Origin: Kryptolebias marmoratus
Lineage: Eukaryota; Chordata; Actinopteri; Cyprinodontiformes; Rivulidae
Assembly (NCBI RefSeq): GCF_001649575.2
Contig: NC_051443.1
Coordinates: 15,408,127-15,472,126, forward strand
Length of the DNA: 64,000 bases
Reading direction: 5' to 3'
Positions within the stretch are counted from its first letter, which is position 1. Every line of letters starts with the position of its first letter. The translations under genes and the position numbers were made by a program. Positions 11,731-23,800 of this stretch are shown here, piece after piece. The notes beneath the pieces were generated by a model. The model saw only the letters and a list, made by a program, of their open reading frames with translations, made no database searches and was not told the origin of the DNA.

Positions 11731-14700
11731 GTTTTGAGGTTACAAATACTTAGAGTTCAATGAGACTGCAATAAAAGATTTGCATATTTTCTCACTATTT
11801 TCATGCAATTTTAAGTAGCCAACTAGGCTCCTAATACTTGCAGCCCATTGAGATAGGACCTTTAGCAAAAATAAGACAATTTTGATTGTAAAGATCTATT
11901 CCAAAAGACTTGTAAGACCCAGAGATGACCTTTCTGATTACTTTTTATTAATTTTTTTTTATTTTGCAACATCAAATAAATAATATATGACTCAACAGAT
12001 AAATCCATGGTTAAGACATCTGACAACAGTGCTTACACTAGGCCATTATGAACAAATAAATGTTAACAGCAAGTGGTGTGGTAAAGCATCACAATTTTTT
12101 TGTTGTATTTTTTTTTCATCTTGCAGGTGATACCTTGACACGATAACAATTTACGGTTCATTTCTTTGTGTTCTAGTTTTGATAAAAATCAATCCAAGAG
12201 CTACTCCCAAACAGTTAGTACATCTTTTGTGAATACAATAATCATGATATAATATTAATATTTACACCTTAAAATATATTTGTTAAGCAGTTGGGTACGA
12301 AACATTGCAATAATACAACTAGATATCCACATAATATGCAAATACATTTTTTTGTACTTCTCACTTAGAAAAAAATACACTTCACCTTTTTATTTATTTA
12401 AGGAATAGGGAGCAAACATAATAAGACTATTCTAAAACCAAAAGTCTGTGAGAGGTACTTCATGTGTTACAACACACAATGAAAGTTTCTTACAACAGGG
12501 TGACCTAGTTTTCTTTTTCTTCTTCTGAGCAAAACATTAGGGCTACATACAGTCTTTTTTATGCTTCGCATTGCTTTATGAGTTAGATACAAACATATGC
12601 CATTTTAGACAAAACAGAGTTATACTAAATAAATGAACAAATCCTGGTCATAATCATGGCGAGATGTAAAACCTGTAATAAAAATGGTATGACATGATAT
12701 GATGTGATAGGCATAGGCTCTAGGTGAGAAAGGCTGTGTTCCTTTAGCCTAACTTCAAAAGACTCGGTAAGCTGGGCAAACATTCTCCCTCATTTTCACA
12801 GGGCCAGCTTGACCCTGGCTGCCCTGCAAAGGCATGCCTGACAGTGACAGATGAAGCAGTGTGTCGAGTAGCAGGGAGGTGGAGGTGGTAAGGTGGAGGG
12901 AGGGGTGTTGGGAGTCCCATCGAGGGATGGCTGCCATCTCTAAGAGAAACTCTGACTCACTGGACTCAGCGTGTTGCCAGTCAGGCTGGCCGCTCTTTGC
13001 CCAGGGGCAGCGTCTGTGTGTACACAGTTTCACACCTGGACAAACAGCAAGACAGGCCAGGAAAAGCAGCCCACCCTTAAATACCTCTCCTGCTGCCCAC
13101 CTTCTACTTTTGCCCATCCAGGAACACTCACCATTGGCTCTCTTCTAACTCTCAGTCTTTGTTTTTCCTTATTTATTGGTCCCATTCTATGCCTCTTTGC
13201 CCTTTCCTCCGGTCTTTAGTTGACTGTGTACATACAATCTTTGAGCCACGCTTGCTATAAAAATGTAATGTGAATAACATGACATGAATTTGACCAATAT
13301 ATATTTAGTTTTTGTTTGAAGAACTCCTTATATGTATGGCTAATATGTGCATTTTTTTAATGAAAAAAGAAACAAACAAACAAAACATTCTTCCTAAATG
13401 AAAAAGAATTGCACTCAGTAATGTTGAAATGCAGTGAACGTTTTTTTTTTCCATTTACAGATAATGACAAATGACAGATGATCTTTTGTGTTTGTGGGCC
13501 AAAATTATACTGTATGTGTCTGGTCAGAACTTAACAGCAATGATCGCAGGAGACCGTAACGACAGAGACAAAAGGACAGTTTTGACTCATGACATATAGT
13601 GTGTTGGCTTATAGGAACAATGTAAAAAAAAAATAACTTAATTGGTAATTAAATATAACTTAAAAAAGTAAAACACTCTCAATAAATAGTTGCACTATTT
13701 ACACCATTGTTATGAGACTCAGAAATGTCACTAAAATACCAAAAATATAGAAGCAGCAAACATTACAGGCATGAGGTACAGCAAGGGATCCTGTGATGAC
13801 TACAGTAGAGAGGTGGTGTCCTCATCTGATGCACAAATGTATACTTTTGATTTGTACTGTAATTATCTATGGCTTTTGGGTACTTTCTCTTATGCTAAGA
13901 ATATAACCTTTTAAAGTTGACATGTAGTCACATTTTGTGGCCTTTTGTAGCAGTTACAATCAGTTGTTTTGGTGTTCAGATGTTGACTAATAACATATTT
14001 GCTGAGGATATTTCTAGAATAGTATCTGAAAGAAACAGCTAATAAGTCTATAGAATAAAGGAAGGGGTCTTAATGACAAGTTTCATTTTTAAACAGCTGG
14101 AACGGCTTTTCAGTGACCTCAGTGGCAGATGATGAACCACAGTACTGCATGTCATTGATATAGTGTAGCGACAACAGGTACGTATCTCCCTCTCTGGTAT
14201 GAGTTCTATATGAAGCAGCAGTATCTGGATTACAAACATTACATATAATACAGTAACATCAACATAATACAAGTCAGTTTTATCAGGGCTATATAATTTT
14301 CATATAAAGTTTATAAATGTTATCTTTGAAGATCGTGTAGCCTTCAGAATGTCCTTACAAATTGTTTTATCTCACAAAAGTCTTTCAAAAGTCCCTTTTG
14401 ATGGGGATTTCTTCATTTTCTGTCCTCTGCATGCTAAAACATAAGACTTTACACAAACACAAAGGCAACAAAAATGCATCTGAAATCTAGCTAGACTTGA
14501 AATATGTGACAAAGAAAGTCTAAAATGCATTGTTGTGGACCCACTTATTTGAGAAATGGGACTTCTGTGGATGACATATATGTTTTGCTGTGACATTAAC
14601 ACCCTACTTCATTAAAAACATCAAATGCAAAGCCAGTTTCAGTTGCAGCAAAGCATAACCTCATGTCCTCTGAATATCGAGCATCAGAGCCAAGTAAAAC

Positions 14701-17447
14701 ACAAATGACAGAACAGCTAATAGCAACACAGGGAGTCAAATTACCAAATATAATACAGTTTGCCTTAGATTACCATTTTGACAATAGCAGCTTCTAAGCA
14801 TTTTTGAAAGATATATCTTTTCTTCTTACATAACAACTAGAAAGTGCAGTAATTGAGGTCAATAATACAAACACTGATTAAATATGACAGTTTCCAAAAA
14901 ATAAATGCAAAATAAAAATCTTAAAAATCATAAACATTTGTCAATACTCTTCTTCAAGGAACATTAACTACATGATATTGTGTTTTTTCTATATATTTAG
15001 AGGAAAATATCACCTTCTGTATTTATTTGCATGTTCTAGTATTCTCATAGCTCTTTACTAAAGGTGGCTATAAAAATGGTATTAAATTTGTTTCATATTG
15101 TTTCTTGTACAATGCAAGCTCATTTGAGGAGAATCGATGGAATGGATGGAATATGAATGCCATGCCACTGGGCTAAATTAAATAAAAGTAAAGTATGCTA
15201 CTCGTTGCAGTGACTATGGTTGCAGCGAGTATGGAGCAGCAAAGTTTGGACCAATATGCCTTCATTATCGATGTGCATGAGAAAAATGTGTTTGTGTGTG
15301 TCTGCAATGAAGAGTAACAAAAGTTTTCATAGCAGCCATGTAAAGATTATTTGTGACAATGAAAAGCTCAAATGTGGAATACTGAAAAGTGATTCGAAGT
15401 GCACTTTATACTGAAGTGAACAGTTAAATAAATTACTTAAACTAGACTCAGCAGGAGGTGTTGGGGGGCTTTGAACATACTCAGACTGGAAATGCTGTGT
15501 TGACATATACATCCAAATGTCATTTCCATGTAAAACCCTGTTGCCTGCAGAGCAACAGAGTTTTAGGAGGGGAGAAAGTGAAGCGTGATGTGCCGAAGGG
15601 AAGCATGCTGGTTGAGAGGTGGACGAGGGGGTTGGGGGTGGGGGTCTAGGAGGCACATATCCAGCCTTTCATTCTTGTGTGACCGTGGTGTGTGCAGTAC
15701 TGTGAGATCAAGAAAGCCACAGGCCTTTGACAAGCATTGTCTACATTCTGATCAGGACTGGGATGCATTTATTTTCAGCTTTCTTTTCAGTTTCAGGCAG
15801 TAATTGAGGTAACAAAGTTCTTATCAAGTGCCGTAAGAGAGGAGTCCAAACTGAAACTAAAAGTACCCCGAGCCCCAAGTGAGGTTATGGATGACATTCT
15901 TTAAGTCGTGATCAATGTATATAATATTACTTTGGGGAAGCTGGGTGAGAATGGGATGGAACTTGAGGTTCTGGATTTTCTTAGGTTTAGTGCATTTCTT
16001 ATGTGGCGCTTTCAACAACTTTTTTTTTTTTTTCTTTTCGTAAATGTAAGATGACAGGGTCATTTAATAACATGCAGGAGTGAATGAATGCTGTCCAGAA
16101 AAACTGCAAGCAGCTAGGAAGACAAAGCTGACTCAGCCTACAAAATATTAAGATGAAAAGAAGCAAAAGCCACACTAAAATGACCAAACATTTTTTAGAA
16201 TTTTGTTACTTGTGCATTGTCCTTGGTCTTAATTATTTTTTGTTTTTGTGAGTTTGTCTATGCTTTTAAAGCAATAGTTCAGATTTTTTTCAAGTGGAGT
16301 TCTGTGAAAGGTCATGAATAATTAATATCTTACCTGTGGCATATAGCTCTATGAACAACCTTAGTTTGGAAATATTTGAGTTTAATTCTGATTGAATCAA
16401 CAAGCTAGTCTGAGAGGGGCCAAGACCAAAAGTGGATTGTTGCTATGTCAAAACAACTCCAGTCTAAAAAAAATATATATAGTGGTTTGTGTGAATGCTA
16501 TTTTACAAACTTTTACAGCACTGTCAGTTTGGCATTACACAGTTATTTACAAGCTGTGGTTATTTGCAAGCACAAATAGCAGCAGTAAGCAGAATTTCTT
16601 GTGCAGCGTGAAGCAAGTCCAGCAGAAATATCTTAAGATTTTTGTCGGAATAACCATGTACTGTGAAACTGATGATGATGTAATGATGTATAAGATAGTG
16701 TTTCCTTAAACTACCATGATGTTTTTAGATTTGACTTGTTTAAAGAAGGCAGCTATTTACTTTGGTCTTAGTCCCACTCACACTAACCTAACAAGTTCAG
16801 TAATCTGGTCAGAATTTAACATTTTTTTCTCTCCAAACTGTGATTATTCAAAGACCTATCTACATCAGGTAAGACACTAATTGTTACTAACCTTTACACA
16901 AAACCCACTTTAAAATATCTGAACTATCTTTTTAAGTTTGGCTTTTTGTGCCAAGTCTGTGGCTTGAAACAATATGGCTGTCTCATTCCCATCCATTCTA
17001 AATGTAATCCCTAAAACCTCTGACATCCCATTGAGGAAACAGATATTACAAAAAATGATACAGATATAAAGAATACCTGACTATTTAAATTGAATGCAGA
17101 AGTGATAGAAACATAATCTTGTAGCCCCTCTAAAAACAAGCTGGGGGTTGCACCTTGAGAAGGTGCTTAAAATTCAGACTGTCTGAGGATTACTTTGTAT
17201 ATTTGTCTTCATATCATTCATATCGGCGAAACACAAAGCCAGCATTGGCACTATCCCATACTTGCATGTTTTGATTTACCTTTGGTTCAATCTTATGATT
17301 GTAGAGTGAGGTAACTAAAAACAATACTAAAGCCAGCACAAAACTCAACAAATGGCATGCTACCTATGCTTGGTTTTGTTTAATCTTTGTGTGTTATCTT
17401 CCAAAAAATGTCTGTCTCATGTATTTTTTTAATGCTATACATGTCTT

Positions 17448-17453
17448 TTTATT
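17448..17453 (-). promoter_or_regulatory. candidate proximal pappa polyadenylation signal
   Basis: TTTATT on + (AATAAA on -), about 280 bases after the pappa stop codon. It is one of several and its use is unproven. Confidence 0.3.
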
Positions 17454-17733
17454 GATAGTATCACAGGGGTTACTTTCCTCTTAGCTGAGAAGTCATGTTT
17501 TCTGTGGAGTCTCATAATTCTCATCCTTTGTTTTTTTTTTTTCAGATCTTTCTTCTGTAGAGAGGTGAAAGCATTTTAGCTGGCTGGGATTGCAGTATAG
17601 ATGAAGAGGTATGCCTTTAAAGGAGCATGTGCAGGAAATTGTGGACCGAGAGGAGGATGAAGGGGCCACTCTGGCTGTGTTGTGTTGAAGAAAGGGTCCT
17701 GGAGCCCTGACCGGAGATCACCGCTCAAGTTGA

Positions 17734-17838
17734 TCACCCTCGGGAATAGAAACGGTCAGCCAACCTGTTCTCCTTGGCATTGGGATCTCGGCAGGAGCAC
17801 TCACTTAGTATGTCACAGGACATGGGGAAGGGAATTAC
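17734..17838 (-). CDS. pappa: pappa last coding exon (C-terminal tail)
   Basis: Acceptor TCTCCCATGCAG, phase 0. 34 codons read VIPFPMSCDILSECSCRDPN and then AKENRLADRFYSRG, followed by TGA. The CxxxxxxCxC cluster and the Gly terminus match the end of vertebrate PAPP-A, which as I recall ends GYSHG in human. Its paralogue PAPPA2 has a different tail. Confidence 0.93.
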   Translation of the reverse strand, partial: VIPFPMSCDILSECSCRDPNAKENRLADRFYSRG

Positions 17839-20800
17839 CTGCATGGGAGAAAAGAAAGCTCATGTTCAGAAAAAACATTGTTAACTTGAACACGTTTTTT
17901 TTTTGTAATCATTACTGATGCATGCTGAATAGTCATGAGTGGTTTAAATATCACCCACTACTGTGCATACCAAAATTTGAGACAATCTCATGTAATCTAT
18001 TAGCACCTGAGGATAACTCTATCACCAATTTTAGGTCAATATCTGTAAAATTGACTGAGTTCGAGTTATAGAAATTTCTGTGTTTGCTAAGGTTGATTAG
18101 TTGGGATGGCCATCTGACTCCAAAAGTTAATCAGCTGTAGATGTACATCAAATGATTACTTTATAAAAATGTGGTTCATGAGATATTTTGATAACAGAGA
18201 GTCAAACACAAGTGCACACACAGACACAGGCAACTACATGACCCCTTGTCGTTTATGTCAGCTGGCAATAAAGATACACATATCAAAACTATAATCAAGA
18301 ACATATTTTAGACCATAAAGAAAAAAGTTTATGATTAATGTTTTGCCAGTCTACTTATTTCTAATCTACCACTTCAGCTTTACTTGTATAGATCACTGAA
18401 TTGTTTAAATAAAACGTAAAATATTGTTTTACTTTACAACCTTATTTTAGCTTTAAAAAAACTTGTGATTAAAGCCATCAGATAAAAATGGTGAATATGT
18501 TGAACTATGAAGGGAGTAGAGGAAAGTGTAATGCAAAGAAAATATACAACTAAAGTAATTTGCTTTACTCTACCCAAGTAGAGAACATACCAAAATGGTT
18601 TTATTTGCGTTTTGTGACTCTTATGACTAATGTAAAGCTTCAACACTGTTCAAAAAGCAAAAAGAAGTGAAAATCAAAGCTATGACCCTCTAAAAATAAT
18701 AGACGCCAGTAAGACAATAACTAGCAAAAATTTTAGCTTTAAATAAATGGTACTTTCATATTGTGTAAACAAATGTATATCTTCTCTCTGAAAATTATTA
18801 ATCTACCTTGAACCTACAGCAGGGAAGTTTTTTTTCTTTTTCGATTTGCAGCTCATAGAAAACCCATTCCATGTCACAATATCACAATATTGCAACAGTT
18901 TATATTTTCATTTATTCCCATTTTCTTTGATAGTTTGGTGTCAGCATGAAATACTGCCGGTGAAAGCAGAACAAGATGATCAGTGGTCGTTGGCCCTGGC
19001 TTTGACGTAACTGGATAATGTTGGCAATGCGTCATCAGCACCAGCTGCTGCAGCCTTGTCTGCTTGCTCACCTCTCGAGGGGTTGGCTTCAGCTGTTTGG
19101 GTACACAAAATGTGTCCCCCTTCTCCAGGCCAAACAGGAAACACGTGTTGTTCAAGTCGTGTAAGGCATGCAGCATACCAAGGACAGTTATATGTTGTGT
19201 CTTGGTGGCTAATATTGTAAAGAGCTGGGAGCCTGAAGTCAGTCTTGCTTTATTTTATTAGACTAAAGTGGCCTTTGTTAGACAATGGATCCTAGTAAAT
19301 GTTGCAAATATAACAATAATACAAGCCAATGCAGCCAACATAGATTTGACAGAATGATTTATGCCAAAGGCAGCTATTAGTTCAATGCTATTAGTGAAAA
19401 CTGCCTTTCTGCTGTGGAATGACTTGTTCCAGAGGAGGGTTATGGATCTGCAATCTGAATGTAAAGTAGACCCTTTACAATTTCTGAAACTACTTTGGTA
19501 AAAAAAATCTGACAAAAATGCATCATAAGCTAATATTACTTTGGAAAATTAGGTGGGTATTTACTGAACACATTGGAAAAAGATGATGTAAAATCCCTCA
19601 TCCTACAAAGAAGCATCCATACCAGCCCTGTCTGCTATATCACACACCATCCACTTCAAAATGTAGGCTTTTTGATTTGCCTCGCTTCTTCTTCCTGGAT
19701 AAAAGTGGATATAATCGTAATATAATGGGGATTTAAAGCTTATGAATAGAGGCAACTATAAATTTAAAAAATGTGATTTAACTTTTTATCTAAATTAGGG
19801 TCCCGATGTGTATGAAGTTTCTAGCTTTTCCTTTTTGAAAACAATTCAACTCACATGACCTGCTGACAAAGCTCCAAGACTGTTCCTATGAGAAATATGT
19901 TTCAGAGAGTCATGCTCATTTAAACTAGGTTTAGTGCAAAATTCTTTTAAATTTAAAAGTCAAAATAATCAAATTTTTCTTTTTTTACATGTCTAGAAAT
20001 CACTTTCCCACAATACCTCCCAAGGCACTTGCACATTTGACTTTCACTCCAAGGCCACTTGTGCTTATCGTTCTGTGTAGAAAATGATGGTGGGTGGCAG
20101 ATTTGACAGTTTCCCTTGACCTTGACCTCCTAGGTGGTTGGGCCAGGTGCCACATCTGGCCCTGACTTAGGATTCTCTCATGGTGGCTGGGAAATGGGAC
20201 TACCTAACCTTGTGGGCCTGGGGGCCCTCCGACTGGCCTCAGTTCCAATATTAAAGGAGGGCTGGATGAGGACACCCACAAGGTGAGGACAACATTAAAG
20301 ACCTTCTGAAGAACACAGACCTTGTCAGTGACTCATCCATGCATCTAAGGAACAGGTAAAAAATAATAAAGTTCCTTTGTGTGTATTTCTATGTGTGCAG
20401 TCTGTAGTAATGCCATGCAAAAGAGGGTGAAAGAAAGGGTTTTAAGGGGTTCAAGACTGGGGAAGAAGGAAACTGGCCATTTTTGAGATGCATACCTCAC
20501 TCTTCATTAGCACGTAACTGAAGCTATTAGAGACAGTTCCAAAAAGCAACATATAATGACAGCCTTTTTTTCTTATCTAATCTCTGTCTACATGTTTTAA
20601 GAGGAAAATAGAACAGAAAGCAAGAAAAAAGGAAATTATGAAAGAACACAAAATGAAGTCCACACCCACCACTTTAAGCACCTAAAATATATATTATTGA
20701 CACAATTTCTGTAACCTCTGCATTTTAGCACCATCAGTCACAACTTACAGTGCCTATAAAAAGTATTTACTCCCTTGGATGTGTCATGTTTTTATTGCTG

Positions 20801-23800
20801 TCATAAATCAGTCATGGTCAATATAAATTGGCCTTTTTTTACAGAACCTTTTTTCAAACCTTTTACAATGTCATAGTGAAATCAAATTTCTACAGAGTAA
20901 TGTCAATACAATAAAAAATATGTAGTGTAAAATAAGTGGTTGCATGAATATCCAACCCCTTTAAAAGAGAGTGTTTTGATTCAACTCAGAAAAAATGATT
21001 GAAAAGTACAAGTCAGGGGATGGATACAAAAACATTTCCAAGGCCCTAAACATCCCCAGGAGTTTTGTTAACTCCTTCATCAAGATACGGACGATATATG
21101 GAACATGTAAATTTCAAATCTAAGAAAAAGCCACTGCTGAAGAAAACTCATATTAAATAAGTTAAATAAAACAACATTTGATTCACTTGGTAAACTTTAG
21201 TCGAGATTTAACATGACTATTCAGCAGTGGCTCTCTGTTTGCCATGACGCTTAGAATGGTGAAGCTGGGCAACAGTTGTTGTAGCTCAGTTTCTCGCATC
21301 TCACCTGCTGAAGCTTAGAACTCCTTCAGAGTGCTCACAGGTGTCTTGATGGCCTCACTCACCATTTTCCTTCTTTCATGGTCACTCAGTTTGTGAGGAC
21401 ATCCTTCTCTTGGTAGAATTAAACATGTTCCAATTTTTATTTCATTTCTTGATGACGTACTTAACAGAACTCCTGGGGATGTTAAAAACCTTGGAAATCC
21501 TTTTGCATCGATCCCCTGACTGAAAAGTACAAGTACTTTTACAATAATCTTTTCTCTAAGTAGAATTAGGACAGTCATTTTAAACGTGGTGAAACCTTTT
21601 GCAATCACTTACTGTACATTACATTTCTTTTTTTTTATTGGTAATACTCTAGAAATTTGATTTCACTTTAACCCTGAAAAAGAGTTTTTTATTTTATTTT
21701 AATTTACTTTTATGTAAAGAAGGCCACTTTATATTGACCATGGCTTATTTATGAAAGCAATAAAGACATAAAACATCCAAGGGGGTGAATACTTAACTGA
21801 ATTTCAACCTTAACAATTACTATCATATTTTACAATAAAAGTGTTTTTAAAAGATTGATATTAAAAAATGTTAATAGAATTGTACAACATAGAAGAAAAG
21901 AAATGGAATGAAAAATCTGACATCAAAAGAGTACAGAGTAAGCTGAAAGTTTGAAGCACTTGGTATAAGAACACACTCTTCCATAGTGTGACTTTCCCTG
22001 TTGAAAAAAAGCAAAGCAGTTTCTCTATGTGAATTACTAACACAGAGATTTGTGGTTAGCGGTGGATATCACAGACCATCAGCTTAGAGACAAACATCCA
22101 TCATGACACACGCAAGTCACGTAGTGGGTATATTTGTGCCAAAGTCTGAGTTGCAAACAGGGGTAAAGGCCTGGGAGTAATCTCAGCACTTACCCAAGAC
22201 CTTAACTTAGACAGAAAAACACACAGGCACATTCATAAAAAAATGTCTTAGAGAGGCCAAGTTGATCCAAGAAAAAATTATTTCCAAACTATATTGGGGG
22301 CTGCAAAAAGGGTCCTGCGTAGGGAACCCCACAGAGAGGCATACTGCAGACCCTTGCTTCCTTTCCTCCCCCCTGTCTCTCAAAATCTAGCGAACAGCTT
22401 GCAACTATTAAGGGGAGATCCTGTGGTGACCTTACGTGCAGCCATTCCTTGCACCTTCAAAGACCACGGAGTGGAACAATGCACAACAAGTCATCCAAAA
22501 CTCCTTAATACACAAATCATTATCAAAACAAAGGCTAAAATAAGGGTCTTTTACTTTGCTGGGAAGCAATGTAAAAATAAATGTTATGAATTCCATTATA
22601 TAAAGTCATAGTTAAAGGAAAGCTCACCCTACTTTCAGTTCTAAGAAAGCTTTTATCCAAGACAATAAAAAATGATGTGGTTCTCACCAGCTCCTAAAAG
22701 TGGGTAAAGACTACGTCTGTAGTATTGACCTAACAGCACAATAAAGGTTACATTACACTGAGTCGTGTTTATATGACAAAAACTAAAGCAATATGCAGAA
22801 ACATTAGGTTACAAAAGTGCACCCTCACTATACCTCGAAGTTTGATTCACAATATACTTTCAAGTCGGTCCTGAGAAGCCATATTCACAACCAATGCGGC
22901 ATGGGAGTTTGAAGTCAAGCTGCCACAGTTACACGTCGGAGCCTCCAAAGGAGGTGGTCACAGAGCTGATTTGATGAGAAAATTTTAAATTTCACTGCCC
23001 CTAGACCCATGGTGCCAAATCCTGGTACTCAAGGGCCACCATCCTGCATGTTTTAGTTGTTTCCTGGCTCATCAGCATGTCTTCAACTTCTGCAGATGCC
23101 TGTTATTTACTCATTCATTCAAATCAGGTGTGTCAAAGCAGAGAAACCTCTATGTTTTCTACGTAGGGGGCGAGGGCAGTGGTAAACTGCCCAAGACCTG
23201 TTGTGCTGATGCTACAAACATCAGTATACGGTCCTATTTTTAATGGTTGTTGAACAGTAACATATTTTTTGTAAAAAAAAATACACTTGTGAGGTTTGTT
23301 TTTTTTCTTATGATAACACTCATGACACTTTCTTATAAGTGTGCCCCTGAAAAATCTCAATTTTGGGGGTCAGATAGACCACCTCATCCTCCAAATTGCA
23401 ATATGACTTGTGTTTGCTACACTGCTTGTGAACAAACCACAAGATCTTTCCATCAATTTTCTGTATCTGTTTGATTTTCTTCGAGGTAGCGAGGTGATGA
23501 AGCATGTCTTCAGCAGTAAACAGGCAAGAGGCGGGAAACACCCTGGAGAGGATGCCAGTCTATCACAGGGCCAACACAGAAATGCACAGTTATACACACA
23601 GTCACCTACATCTATAAGGCCAATTTAGAATTGTCAATTAATGAACATGTTTTTGTACTGTGGGATGAAACTGAAGTACCCAAAGGAAACCCACATATGC
23701 TCAGGGAGAACATGCAAACTCGACACAGAAAGGCTCCAGCTGAGATTTGAACCCAGGACCCTTGTGGTGTGAGGCAACAGTGTTGGCCAAACAAATGCCT

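Larger units (their letters stand above)
11358..17733. other. space between converging genes; possibly contains a long pappa 3' UTR
   Basis: No supported coding exon. The half next to pappa may be its 3' UTR, since mammalian PAPPA has a very long one. The first canonical - strand AATAAA after the pappa stop reads as TTTATT at 17448-17453, and many others follow, so no end can be assigned. It includes a diverged repeat (11590-11730), a GC-richer block at 12755-13150 with overlapping open frames on both strands, and a G5 run cluster at 15627-15644. Confidence 0.45.
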
